Positions 11,817 through 23,651 of a stretch of 64,000 bases of DNA are shown piece after piece. A model generated the notes under the pieces. The model had not been told where the DNA came from. It searched no databases and saw only the letters and a list, made by a program, of their open reading frames with translations. The translations under genes and the position numbers were made by a program. Each line of letters opens with the position of its first letter. Positions within the stretch are counted from its first letter, which is position 1. The DNA comes from Chara braunii (lineage: Eukaryota; Streptophyta; Charophyceae; Charales; Characeae): contig BFEA01000202.1 of NCBI GenBank assembly GCA_003427395.1, positions 74,514 to 138,513 on the forward strand, written 5' to 3'.

Positions 11817-12504
11817 TAACCGGCATTCGGGACGGGCCGAACGCCCGTACCCGAACGCCCGAACGTATGGGACCCCTTTGGCGAGCATGTTTTCGACACC
11901 GGCATTTGGGACCAAGAATGAAAAAAAAAAGTTATCCAAAAAATCTGAAAAAAATATATGTTGTAGAGAAAAATAAATTAAATCAGATTTGCTTGAGCAT
12001 TACATCCGAATTAGAAAAATATAAAAAGAGAATTAAATTTAGTGAGTGCGCGAGCATGTTTTCGACACCGCCATCTTTGGAGATTTTTTTTTTTTTTGGG
12101 CATAGCTAAATGCTCTGAAAATTTACAGATGTGTANTTCACGTAATATAAAACCCACTAAAAAAGTTTCAAAAAATAATAAAATTGTTTAGACCCCGAAC
12201 TAAAGTGAAAACAAAAAGTAAAAAGTGAAAAAATACGTGGGCGATCACGTTTTGACACCGCCATCTTTGGCGATTTTTAATTCTTATTTGGCTTAGCTAA
12301 ATGACTTGAAAATTTACAAGCATGTACCTCACGTCATAGAGAACTCACAAAAAACAATCAGAAAAAAATAATTACTTTTAGGCCCCGAAATAATTTTTGG
12401 CGGGGGCCGAACGCCATCGGGTTCGGACCGCGTACGGGACCTCGAACACCCGTACGTTCGGAGGTCTGCCCAGGGACCTCCGTACGTACGGGCTGGTGAC
12501 CCTG
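11817..12504 (+). mobile_element. A-family hAT-like MITE, copy 1
   Basis: It starts taaccggcattcgggacggg and ends ggctggtgaccctg, matching copies at 41,634 and 62,688. The left CAGGG tip present in copy 2 is missing, and the element abuts a (TA)n run on both sides, so its target duplication cannot be read. The interior holds repeated gttttcgacaccgccatc blocks near 11,889, 12,058 and 12,249, each followed by a T run, and a GC-rich right end with gtacg-rich inverted segments. No coding capacity. One N at 12,136. Confidence 0.75.
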
Positions 12505-12556
12505 TGTATATGTATATATACAGATATAGAGATATAAATTTTACGATCGGTATCTT

Positions 12557-12580
12557 CGGGCGTCACGCCCGGGGACCAAG
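12557..12580 (+). mobile_element. Fragment of a B-family GC-rich tail
   Basis: The short palindromic block gggcgtcacgcccgggg resembles the GC tail of the B-family copy at 18,622 (cccgggcgtgacgccc in the other orientation). It is isolated from a body and is only a fragment. Confidence 0.4.
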
Positions 12581-12643
12581 TATGGAATCAAAATCTGCCT
12601 ACATTATTATATGTTTTGGATTTTATTTTTATTTGAAATTTGG

Positions 12644-13021
12644 CTGCGTTGCCACTGTTACACACCCTCGTACGAGTACGGATTTTTACTCTTGTACTCG
12701 CACACTACTCGTACTCTAGGGACCCTATATGAGTTTTTTGTTTTTGTTTTTTTTTTTGTTTTTTTTTATTTATAATCTGGTAATGTTGTTATTTTGTTTT
12801 TCAAATTCTATTAAGAATCTGAAAATGACGCTCAGCCAAATGTTGCTTGTTTTGTGCTGTTGCATTACATATCATTTTTTCAGATGTTTTTAATCACTTG
12901 TTTTTTTTTTTTTTCGTACGGATGGCGTACAAGACGTAGACGTTCCTGTATACATCCCGTACAAACATTACCTATACGTTTCATACGGAAAGACCCCGTA
13001 TGTGTACATTATGCAACGTAG
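12644..13021. mobile_element. M-family TIR element, copy 2
   Basis: The left end CTGCGTTGCCACTGTTACAC pairs with the right end, whose reverse complement reads CTACGTTGCATAATGTACAC. The flanks are aaatttgg (12,636-12,643) and aaattttg (13,022-13,029), an 8-bp target duplication with one mismatch. The ends are rich in gtacg/cgtac motifs; the interior is T-rich and noncoding. It shares the CTGCGTWGC tip with copies 1 and 3 but little else, so it is a diverged relative. Confidence 0.65.
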
Positions 13022-13370
13022 AAATTTTGTAAAGAATGGTGATGTAACGTTGTGGTAATTGTTATTCGGTTATTTTTCTCTACAACATTGGTTCTTTTTT
13101 AGATTTTTTTTTTTTTTTTCGAGTCTGCATTTAGCCTTAACGACTGAACGTGTCTACACAAGGGACCAAATGTCCGGTTGTTCGGGGTTAACCGTTCAAC
13201 CCCGGCCGAACATCGGGTACCATCTTCCGAAATATATTTATCAATCCATCTATTTGTCTATTTATATATCTATCTATCTACCAATCAATTTATTTGTCTA
13301 TTAATTTATGTATTGACTATTTATATAACTTATATTTGTTGTTACATTCATGTATCTATATGGTTATATA
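13022..13370. other. T-rich DNA with a (tatc)n-type microsatellite
   Basis: A T run near 13,106-13,119, then a GC-rich patch at about 13,165-13,230 containing ggttaaccgttcaaccccgg, then a degenerate tatc/atct microsatellite (about 13,235-13,345). No gene. It ends at the gttatata target copy of the large M element. Confidence 0.5.
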
Positions 13371-13382
13371 CTGCGTAGCAGA

Positions 13383-13471
13383 CCGAACATGTTTGATGTC
13401 CCACGGAGCATCCGAACATGCTGGGACACTCAGTCGAGCGTTGTCGAACAACCGAACATGTTTGATGTCCC
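13383..13471 (+). repeat. Subterminal CCGAACATG repeats of the M element
   Basis: CCGAACATGTTTGATGTCCC occurs at 13,383-13,402 and again at 13,452-13,471, with a third CCGAACATG at about 13,412. Clustered short repeats just inside the TIR are typical transposase-binding arrangements in hAT-like elements; that role is inferred. Confidence 0.55.
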
Positions 13472-16400
13472 CCGCAGGGCACAACTTATCTTCCCTAAGA
13501 GGCAGTCACCGCCCTTAAGGGTGTATACCTACCCACCTACCGATCCACGTACGAAAGATTTTAAATGAAAATGCAGAGGTAGGTCAACCGATTGCGTTTA
13601 CTCGCTCGTTGTAGTATAGGTACGCGCGATTCAAAACGTCGAGTGAACCCGAACGTCGTCCGTTCCTTAGGTCGCTGATCTCCTAAGTACGGAACGTACG
13701 TCGGTCGACTAAGGCATCCCAACCAAGCGCGCACCTAAAAATTAATCCTAGTAACCTTAGACGCATAGTCAAAAGAAAGTTATAACATCCACAAATATAA
13801 TTACATCAAAAAGGGTCAACCATAGTCGATAGAAATTTATATCCAAACAGAAAGAATCCAAATCATCATACGGTACATCCAATAACACAGGATCGAAATA
13901 AAATTTGACCTACTCGGGTTGACTCGATAGACAAAAAAAATCATATAGCAGCCAACGAGGAATTGACTTCGACAATAATCTTGATACAACCGACATGGTA
14001 ATCAGGCTCCCTCAGTTTTGACTTGATGAGGCGAGCTGCCAACATTATTCATTCTAACTAACCTCCAGCCTAAAATTAGGCACACACACACTTGTATTTA
14101 TACGTTACCAATCTGTTTGGATGACCGGCTGCTTTGCGGATGATTCTTGATTAAGTGCATTACTTGAAGTGTTGCATGTCTCTCCCTCTAGGAAGTAGTC
14201 TGAGTACTCGGATCTCAAAAGTCGGACTTTCTCTCCCGAATCGACAAAGTACCACTCTGTGGAACGGTCCACTTTGGGTCGATAATAGGGTCGGCTCCTA
14301 AAGCAACGAACCCCCACCCAGATGCTTCCTAAAGAAAGAGAATGTATGCAATGTGAACAACTTTCAGTTATTCTTACTTATTCTTAGTTCATGGTATTTT
14401 GGACGAAAGAGGAGATAAAGAATGAGAATCGTTTGGATAAGTATAGGTAAATAAGGTCGTTCGGGACAGAAAGGGTAAATTATGAGAAAAGACAAGTCCG
14501 ATTCACCTTATCTGCTTTATTTAAATCGAATCCATTCAATGACACACACTGAATATTCTTTTTCAAAACAATAAGTCCTTTTGACAAGCAGACAGGTAAA
14601 AGGTAGAAACAAAAAAATATTTTTTATCATCCCTTGTAGACGCAATCAACCTCGTTTGCAAGCATTATTCTACCTACCAGCACTCAAAGCAAAACAACCA
14701 AGTTCAATGAAAATCAATGCAACCCCGTACGCAAGTTCAAAGAAAACAATGCAACCCCATGATTCGCACAACTTTCCTTTACCTTTTCAACGAACATTCA
14801 ATGATTAGGGTCAAGCAAAGTATGGGTTCACACAGGTGTGCAGGGAAATCTAAGTTAATCAACTGACCTTGAGTGAAGTTTGATACTGCTAACTCAAGAA
14901 AGTGAAGTAATACTTTTAATCGAAAGAAAATGACCGCCGTACAATTCCACGAGTTGTGGCCGTTCCACCAAAGGCGGTCCACGTCCTCTCTCAAGAACTC
15001 AAAAGAACAAAGGTTGGCCACAAAAAAACTCAAGCAAGATATTTCTCCAGGAGGGTGTTCCCACAAATGAGTTTTCACATGGTCCCAATGCCCCAAACCG
15101 ATCCTTGCTTAGACTGGTTCCAAAGTCCCAGGATGTCCCAACATACTCCCAACTGCACTTGAACCACCAAGGATACTCCCTAACCAACTGCAAGATTACG
15201 GCGCCTCAAATCACTACATCCGCTCACAATAGCCACGCCAAGTTACATTTTTCGTTCTCAAAATCAGTCTCACATACTCCCAAAATAGTCCTCGACAGTC
15301 CCACGTTACTGTCACAACACCGGATGGTCCCAAACCGAAAAACCGCTTACACCATACACCCTAAAAAATGTAAAGGTGGCCTCCTACAGAAACCGCAAGT
15401 GTTGCAACTCCAATAATAACCGTTGTATGTACTTACTCTGCACTCTCTTCATGCCGCTGGGTCACGCACCACTACGTGGTCCCAGAACAATAAAAGCGGC
15501 CCTGCGACGTCAAATGCTGCCAGTGTCAACACCTCAATTTCTACATCACCAAGGTCGCGCTTCCAAATGCTAACGCCGCCGTCCAAAAGCACTGTCGTAA
15601 ACGCCCATTCCACCATGTAATTTCAACAGCACCGACGCTTGACAAAAAAAATCAATATCGCCACATAATTTCCGCGACACATCCCCTCTAAACATTAACG
15701 ACGCGCTGAAATTTTCTGCCACACGACTGCCCGTAATTTCAACAACATAACTGCCCCATTGAATATGTCGTCGTTGCCATACCGTCGAACGAGCAACACT
15801 TCCGCTTATTCACATAAAAAAAAACATTCGTGCCGCACAACAAATTCGGCAGCACATTCCCTTAGTGTGGCAACACAACCCAACTAATATAGGTGTCGCC
15901 CGCCACACCGTCCAGACCTTGACGCAGCCCGTCGGCCATGACACTAGCACAGGGGTGGGGCAGTGAGCCTCCAACCCTTGGCTGTGGATGCACTAGCCTG
16001 TCCTCCTCCAGCAACACCTCCCCTCATCATGCAAACCTTCAGCTCTCCACTAGCAACACCTCCTCTTATTTTGCAGACCACCACTCCCTCTTCGAGCAGT
16101 ACTTCCGCTCGCTGCACCGCCCCTCACAATGTAATGGAGCTCATCTGCACTTAATGTGCGTGAGCAGTATCACAGCCTCAACAACTGTGAGGCAAGTGTG
16201 GGTGTTGTTGGCTTTTGTAGACAGTAGAAGACTCAGGGCAGCAGCTTTCCCCATAGTCAAAATTTGAAACTGGCCTAGACCTTCCCCGCATGTCACATAC
16301 TCCAGGGAACAACTGTACCCAACCCGAACTGCACCTTGTTCAAAAACGAACAGTTGTAGTCACACCCACACATACACACACGTTCCTAGTCAACACCACG

Positions 16401-18230
16401 ACCACATACGTGGCCGTTACTTTTTTTTTTTTTTTTTTTTCCTTTTCTTTTCTCTTTCTTTCTGCCCCTCATTTTACTACAGGGGCAGCTTGTCATTCGA
16501 AATGAACAGATATCCTCCCCTCCCTAAGTCATTTCACAAAGTTGAACTAGAGTCAAGCTTAACAGGGTCTTCTTCCCGTTGATCTCGTGTGTGCACTAAG
16601 CACAATAAAAATACCAGGTACAGGGCAAAAGTGGCAAGCTTAGCTTCACAGTGATAGGAAGAGTCATCATCGAAGGATAAAAAAGCAATGCATGCCTGGA
16701 TGTCACGGTCAGTTTTCCTGAAGTGGCCTCGCCAGCTCCAAGTCCTGAAACGCTAAATAATCGATGGGCCTCGCTCATCGAGGTCTCTTTCACCTTTCTC
16801 CCATATACCTGGGTTTCAACATCACCAGGTTCGGGCGTTCGAAACGAATGCTGCCCGTTTAAAAAAACGAATGAGCGCATGATGAAAATCACAGTAAAAA
16901 AGGGGAACGAGGAAATTAAAAAAAAAAAAAAAAAAAGTCGAAAAAAAATCCAAAAACAAATTTAAAAGAAAAAAATATAAAAAGAAATCTAAGAAACTGA
17001 TAAAAAAAGGAAATGACAAACTTAGCTTGTAGATGGAAAAACATCGTTTGTGTCGCCTGCAGCTTTCCATGGGGACTCTTAAGTCCACGTGTATTCTCCA
17101 TCACCATCTGACGCTTCGTTTCTTTCATCCTTTTTTTTTTTTTTTTTTTGGCCGAAGTTAAATGTCGCGTTGAAGGGCACATAGGGCACTTTCCACAGTG
17201 CAGCCCAGAGTTCGATCCCCAATGGGATCGAAAAAACAATTGGACTATTTCTCGATTTATGTGTGTCATCCTTGCGCAGGGGTCTTATTAGCCCCGCACG
17301 GCTGATTGCAGCCGTAAGATCTCATGGATCGCACGACCGAAATCGGCCACGCCGGGATACCCCTCTGCAATGGCCAGCTGCAAAAGAGCTAGCCCAGTTG
17401 GGCATAGTCGGATTCGTTCCCTGCGTCTCAAGCATGGCGGTCTACTATGTTTACCTACTGGGCTAGCTCCTATCACAGGAGCGAAAGCAACAGTCCTTCT
17501 ATTTAAAGGGTTGCGCCCAGTAGGCCGTCTGTCCATGACTTGGCCAGGCCTGGCTGCATTACCCCTCCTGCCTGTGTCCCAGCAGCCAGGCAGAGTAGGC
17601 TTTGCCTGTCTGCCTGCTTGCCCCTTTCTTGTGGATGGCCGTCCATCCACGACTTGAAGGTCAGCCAACGGGAAGGCCTCGACATTGATCTATCAGCCCC
17701 TTGGTTCAAAGTCAAACATGACGGCCCAGGACATAAAAAACCTTCTACTCCTCTCGCGCCACGGCCTCATACGCATTGGGACCGCTACTTTTGCCTACTT
17801 AGAGCCTGAATCACCCGGCTGCTTCATTATTTTAGGTAGGATCTGTTTAATTTTGACATTCATATGTTTGAGCGCCTCTGCAGCCTCAACAAAAACGAGA
17901 TTTATGGCGTTGTATTATAGCGGACTCCTTCCTGAGCCTTTGAGAACATACGTACGGACAAGCTATTGGTACCTTTATTTTATTTTATTAATGGTAATTC
18001 CTAGGTATTCACCACATTATTGCAGTAGTGTGGTTGCAAACATCTAGCATAGCGGCCAGCACTGCCAGTTACTAGCGTCCGGACTGAAGCTCGAAAAATT
18101 TTAGTCTCTCCGTCATAGGTCGGGTCTGAATAAACTTTTGACGAACGTCGGTCTCATCAAGTCCTTCAATTGAACAAAAAAAATTCGAACAGGGTCTGAC
18201 GTTTTGAATTTTCGGCAAATACCCCCGACA
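13472..18230 (-). mobile_element. Gypsy LTR fragment (minus sense), diverged copy
   Basis: From about 13,472 to 13,600 and 15,575 to 18,230 this matches, in the same orientation and with clear divergence, the LTR at 26,118-29,112: the acgaaag...gcagaggtaggtcaacc block, the cccgtcggccatg...gcactagcacaggg block, the tgaggcaagtgtgggtgttg block, the T run before ttctttctgcccc, and the final gacaaatacc/cccccgaca end at 18,230. The first ~250 bases of the reference LTR are missing, as is the terminal hairpin. The interval 13,640-15,575 has no counterpart in that LTR; its first part resembles the long LTRs at 30.8-60.6 kb (gtaggtacgcgcgattcaaa). The sequence is noncoding. Confidence 0.7.
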
Positions 18231-18621
18231 ACATTCTCGGACCCCTCTGAACGACGTTCTCGTCGTTCACCATCAAAATAGAAGTCAAAGTTCTTATGAA
18301 AATTCTATATGAAAACAATGATCACAATAAACAACAATTCCACAATTCGCTCGGAACTAAGCCGAAACCTTCATTCCACTAGCAACCAATCAATAATTTT
18401 TTACCTATTAGGAAAGTACCGGAAGCCTTCCGAATGGTTCTAAGATTGCATCCATTCCGTTAATCGTCGTGTTACCTCTGAACAAAACCCAAATAAGTCA
18501 GGAATAACCCCTTACATATCTTTCTAGACGTACCAACTTCTTGCAAATTGTTCAAAAAAAATATGAATGACCCAAAAAGCTAGGAAGATTTTCATGACCG
18601 GCCGGTCTGAACCGACCGATC
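18231..18621. other. Unassigned DNA beyond the LTR end, with one perfect hairpin
   Basis: No coding content. A perfect 8-bp hairpin, GAACGACG-TTCT-CGTCGTTC, lies at 18,249-18,268. The remainder is AT-rich and unassigned. Confidence 0.45.
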
Positions 18622-19045
18622 ACCCGGGCGTGACGCCCAGGGAAAAAAAAAAAAAAAATTGGCGGTGGGGTTTTTCCACGCTCTTCGAGAGAGTCCAAAT
18701 CCGGGCTCTTTTCGTTTTTTTAGTGTTGNTTGTCAAGGGGNGGAAAGGGGAGTGTAAATGAATTTTAAAGGGTCCAAAGGGGTTGAAGGGGGGTGCCTTA
18801 GTGTAATATGGTTATTTTATTTTTTATCTTTAGTTCTGTGAGGAATTCTGATGTAACCCTTAGCTGAAAGTTGTTTGTATTGCAATTCTGCACAACATTT
18901 GTTTTTTTTCATATTTTTTGGATTTGATTTTTTTTTATTTATTTTTTTTTGTGCTGAGGCTGGCTGGGGCATGCCCGGGGGGCCCGGCCGGTCACCCTGT
19001 CGCCAATCCGGGCGTGACATCGGGACCCGGGCACCCGGGATATCT
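18622..19045 (-). mobile_element. B-family dispersed element, copy 3 (minus)
   Basis: GC-rich block cacccgggcgtgacgcccag, A run, then ctcttcgagagagtccaaat and ccgggctc, aaggggagtgtaaat and tttaaagggtccaaaggggt, then gtgaggaattctgatgtaac and a T-rich tract before a second GC-rich block (gggcatgcccggggggccc to gggcacccgggatatc). This matches copy 1 in order and orientation. Two N calls at 18,729 and 18,741. Confidence 0.65.
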
Positions 19046-19139
19046 CCGTAGCCAAAAGTTTTTATCTTACTCAAGATCACATCTGAACTACACAAAGAAT
19101 TCACGTCGCACCTTTTTATGCATATAAGTCCTTGAGGAG

Positions 19140-20225
19140 AGTACTGATAAAGACAGGTTTCCCTGTCGCAAGCAAACTCTTCAAAGGACAAAGGAGAACA
19201 TCGATCAAGACGGATGTCATTGCCGCAGACGAACTGCTTTATTTTAAAAGACAACACTGATCAATGCGGTTACCCCGCCGCAGACGAACTCTTCTCTCCA
19301 TTAGAAGAAAATGTCGATCAAGATAGGTTTCCTTGTCGCAGTCAAGTTCTTCTCGACTTCAAGTTGAGAACAAAACGTCGATCAAGACAGACCTCCTCGC
19401 CGCAGACGAAATGTCTTCAAGTTGAGAACAGAACGTCGATTAAGACAATTTTCCCTGTCGGAGACAAGTTCCTCCTTACTTCAATGTTGAGAACAAATCG
19501 TAGATCAAGAAAGGTCGCCCTGCCGCAGACAAACTATCTTCTCCATCAGAAGAAAATGTCGATCAAGACAGGTTTCCCTGCCACAGACAAGTTCCTCTCT
19601 ACTCCAATGTTGAGAACAGATCGCTCATCAAGATAGGTCTCCCTACTACAGACAAACTGCTCCCAATTAACCTTTGAAAATAAATCTGATTAAGACATTG
19701 CTCTGCTGCAGACGAACTATTTTGTACATTTGAAGAAAATGTTGATCAAGACAGGTTTCCCTGCCACAGACAAGTTTCTCTCTACTTCAAGTTGAGAACA
19801 TAACGCTGATCAAGACAAGTTGTCATACCGCAGATGAACTGCCTTCTCCATCAGAAGAAAATGTAGGTCAAGACAGGTTTCCTTGTCGCAGACAAGTTCC
19901 TCTCTACTTCAATGTTGAGAATAGATCGTTGATCAAGAACGGTCTCCCTGCCGCATACGAACTGCTCTCAATTAATCTTTGAAGATAAATGTAATAAAGA
20001 TAGATTGCTCTGCCGTAGATATACCCTTCAAAGATCGAGGAAAACTCTGATCGAAGCAGGTTTCCCTTCCACAGATGGACCCCTCTCCATTTCATTCTTG
20101 AAGAGAAGGTTGGGCAAGACGGCTTGCCCCGTCGCAGACTTATTCCTCATCTAATGACAAAAATGAAGGTAAACGTCATTTAAGACAGGTTGCCTTGGCA
20201 CTAGCAAGCTCCTTTCTTGATTTAA
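19140..20225 (+). repeat. Tandem array of ~18 units, about 60 bp each, built around a small hairpin
   Basis: Each unit reads roughly gatcaagacaggtttccctg, tcgcagacaagtt, a C/T-rich or cttcaagttgagaaca stretch, then the next gatcaag. Units start near 19,145, 19,201, 19,256, 19,312, 19,377, 19,434, 19,500, 19,557, 19,621, 19,686, 19,742, 19,806, 19,864, 19,928, 19,990, 20,047, 20,110 and 20,175. Two alternating linker types (tctccatcagaagaaaatgt versus acttcaa-gttgagaacaga) suggest a higher-order unit of about 120 bp. The core is a hairpin such as GACAGG-TTTC-CCTGTC (19,152-19,167). Part of the array is open on the plus strand (19,214-19,636), but the translation has no recognisable domain. Confidence 0.85.
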
Positions 20226-20309
20226 GTTGCGGTATGAAACTTTTACACTGAAATTGACTATACTTTATATCATGTCAAATGTTTTCTAGCTTTCTGTGCT
20301 ATGCGAAGA

Positions 20310-20560
20310 GGAGTGGTGTAATAATTTTCAAGGGATAGCATCTCGACATCAAGCCCCACTTTGGATTCGATCCCCACCACATTCCCTCCAATTCCGGTGC
20401 TCTAAATACTCAGTAATTTATTAGCATGAACAGGGTAGCCTTACCCTTACTAAGTCCAATGTGAGTTGAGCTTGGGTGGTAAATCCAAACCCAACGTTCT
20501 TAGCAGTAAGTACCAAAGTCACCATCAAAATTGATGAGCACCTTCCACACCTTTCACACC
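20310..20560 (-). mobile_element. Fragment related to the internal region of the giant-LTR element
   Basis: The order gtggtgtaat...tttcaagggatagcatct, ccccac...gattc, cctccaattccggtgct, and a following ttagcatgaacagggtag stretch parallels 39,745-39,960 and 51,275-51,480 in the internal segments between the giant LTRs. It is diverged and lacks coding content. Confidence 0.45.
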
Positions 20561-21032
20561 TTCATCCCTTTCAGTGATAGGGTCGTCTTCCTTCCTTAAA
20601 CGACATAGGATCCGGATGACAACATCCCATTATGGAGCAGGAGTATAACTCTGACGCAGGCCTCACTATCAGCTATACAGCTCACGATTTTATCGCAAAA
20701 ACACCATGACATGATAGCAAATAAAATTTTAAGCTATAATGATAAATGTATATCTCGAATAAATATTTTATGGATAAAAAATGCATATAAATTCACTGCT
20801 TGCATTACTATGATTATCATATACATAAGGCAAGCACTCCACCATCCCGGCCAAGAGTCAGGTTGATCTAAGGGAAAAATGACATTTTTTGCACTTATCC
20901 ATTATGACAAATACAATAACAAAATGTAACAATTGGAGTAACTTAAGAATTTTTTTGAACATGCTCATGTAAACATTTCAAACAATTTTATACAAGTAAG
21001 AATTGGAGGCCAATTTCATACAAGTAATACCG
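20561..21032. other. AT-rich DNA without recognised features
   Basis: Short AT-rich stretch between the internal-region fragment and the plus-strand LTR. No ORF or repeat is recognised. Confidence 0.45.
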
Positions 21033-23345
21033 AATTGGAGTTGGCCATTGCCGAGGGGTATACCGACGTGGCCAATTTCGGCCGTTTGATCCATGAGGTC
21101 TTACGAATGCAATCAGCCGCGCGGGGCTGAAAAGACACTTGCGCAAGGATGACACACATAAATCGAGAAATAGTCCAATTTTTTTTCCGACCCCATTGGG
21201 CATCGAACTCTGGGTTGCACTTTGGAAAGTACCCTATGTGCACTTCGACGTGATATTTGGCTTCAACCCTCCCCCCCCTAAAAAAGGATGAAAGAAACGG
21301 AGCGCAAGATGGTGCATGGAGAACTAACAGGGCGCAAGATGGCGTATGGAGTCCCCATGAAAAGTTGCAGGCGCCACGAACGATCGTTCTTCATCTACAA
21401 GGTAAGTTTGTCGTTTCGTTTTTTTAGTTTCTTAAATTTGTTTTTAGATTCTTTTTTTTTCTATTTATTTTTGGATTCCTTTTATATTTTTTTTCTTAGA
21501 CTTTCCTTCTTACATTTTTGTTATTTATGATCCCCTCGTTCCCCTTTGTGACTGTAATGTCCATCATGCACCCGTTCGTTTTTTTAAACAGGCAGCATGA
21601 GTTTCGAACGCCCGAACATGGGAGAAAGGGAAAAGAGACCTCGATAAGCGAGGCCCATCGATTCTTTAGTGTTTCAGGACTTGGAGATGAAGGGGCCGCT
21701 TCCAGAAATCTGGCCGTGGCATCCAGGCATGCGTCATTTTTTTATCCTTGGATAATGACTCTTTCTATCACTGTGAAGCTAGGCTGGTCAAGGTTTCCCC
21801 TGTACCTGACATTCTAATACACACGCGCGGCTGACGGGAAGACCCTATTAAGCTTGACTTTAGTTTAACTTTATGAACTGATTGAGGGAGGGAAGAATGT
21901 CTGTTCATTTCGAACGACAGGCTGCCTATGCAGTAAAAAAAGGGGCAAGCAGAAAAAAAAAAGGATAAAAGAAAAAAACGGAAGAAAGAAAAGGAAAAAA
22001 AAAAGAAAGTAACGGCCATGTACGTGGCCGTGGTATTGACTGGGTGCGTGTGTGTATATGTGGGTGTGGTTGCGCCTATTCGTTTTTGAACAGACTGCAG
22101 TTTAGTTAGGTACAACCGTTCCCTGGAGTATGTGACCTGCGGGGAAGGCCAAATGCTTCTGGGAATGGAAGACCCAGGTTCCCCTAGGGGAACATCAACG
22201 TTTGTGGCCCTTGACCGTGACCTCAGATAAAGGGCCCAGGCAAGTTTCGAATTTTGATTGTGGTCAAAGTTACTGCCCACAGTCTTCTACTGGCTATAAA
22301 AGCCAGCAACACCCACACTTGTCTCACAGTTGTTGAGGCTGTAATGTTGCTCACTTGCACTTCAAGTGCAGATGAGCCCCATCATATTGTGAGGGGCAGT
22401 GCTGCCAACGAAGGTACTACTGGAGGAGGGAGTGGTGGTGTGNAAAATGAGAGGAGGTGTTGTTGGTGGAGAGCTGTGGGTNTGCATGATGAGGGGAGAC
22501 GGTGTTGGAGGATAGCCTAGTGCAACCATAGCCAAGGGCCGGAGGCTCATTGCCCCACCCTGTGCTAGTGCCATGGCCGACGGGTTGCGTGAAGGTCTGA
22601 ACGGTGCAGCAAGCGACACCTATTTTAGTGGGGTTATGTTGCCNAACTGCTGCCCCNNCATCAAGACCTTCCTAAGGGAAGGTGTTGTCGGACTGCCGCC
22701 ACGACACCAAGACCTTCCTAAGGCAAGATGTTGCCGGATACGCCACACGGCGCGGATGTTTTTTTATGTGAATAAGCGAAAGTGCTGCCCGTTCGGCAGT
22801 AGAGCAAGGACAGTGTACTCAGTGGGGCAGTTATGCTGCAAAAACTATGGGCGACCGTGCTGTAGAAAATTTCAACATGCCGTCAATTTTCAGACGGGAT
22901 GTGTCGTCGAAATTATGGGGTGATATTGATTTTTTTGGTCAAGTATCGGTGCTGCTGAAATTGCACGGCGGAATGGGTTTTTACGGAAGTGCTTTTGGAC
23001 ACGCTCCAGTTGACCTACCTCTGCAATTGCATTTAAAAACTTTCGTATGTGGGTCAGTANCTCGGTAGGGATACTGCCCTAAGGATGGTGACAACCCCTT
23101 TGGGAAGGCAAGTTGTGCCTTGCAGAAACTCACATTGTCGTAGGANATTATGGGAAGTACAGCTAACGCACCTGGCAAGAGTGGCGAAGAAACAATGAAA
23201 CCACGTCTGCCTCGGCGGTTCGCGTGGTTATTATGCATCGTTCCTAAGTTGTCGTTTGTTTAGTNTTGTTATTTTGACTCCTGCATGACATAGTCGGGAG
23301 GACTCTCACCTTTTGCGAAAAAGGCGGGAACCGATGCGCTCGACA
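21033..23345 (+). mobile_element. Gypsy LTR, plus sense, 5'-truncated (left arm)
   Basis: Reverse complement of the LTR at 26,118-29,112, starting at the gttggccattgccgagggg block and lacking the outer ~700 bases, including the TGTCGGGG start. It ends GATGCGCTCGACA at 23,345 (CA end), followed after GG by a candidate PBS. From about 22,271 inward it is identical to the other arm; outward it differs by scattered substitutions and indels. It contains seven N sites mirrored in the other arm. Noncoding. Confidence 0.8.
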
Positions 23346-23347
23346 GG

Positions 23348-23365
23348 TGCCGTCATTGTCAGGAA
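23348..23365 (+). other. Candidate primer binding site after the plus-sense LTR
   Basis: Two bases (GG) after the LTR end comes TGCCGTCATTGTCAGGAA, placed where a tRNA-complementary primer site belongs and aligned with TGGCGCCGTTGCCGGGG next to the giant LTRs. It is diverged from that form, consistent with decay. Confidence 0.45.
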
Positions 23366-23651
23366 TAACAGCTACCTATCGCTATCCCTGGTGGAATGAC
23401 ACTCGGGTATTTTATTGAATTATTAGTATCTTTTAAAAATATGTATTATGACAAACCGTTATCAAACCTACCTTTTAAAAGATAGATCTTTCTTCTTTTA
23501 TTAATGGTAAGTATGAATTGATCACCTTCCGCTTACCTCGATAGAATGCTAAAAAAGTTTAATATTATGCTAATGGTGATAAATCTTACAAGTTATTTTG
23601 GCTTCTTACCTTTAGGCCTTATTGCTTGCAGGTTAATCTTCTTATAGCGAG

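Noticed and set aside
14956-15620. Several overlapping 60-105 codon frames in the unmatched part of the 13.5-18.2 kb LTR
   Set aside because: No motif, no consistent strand or splice pattern, and composition follows the local C/A-rich DNA.
17000-17269. Phe/Lys-rich open frames (also near 21,400-21,530 and 27,900-28,250)
   Set aside because: They are translations of A/T-rich LTR DNA containing homopolymer runs, repeated in each LTR copy and interrupted differently.
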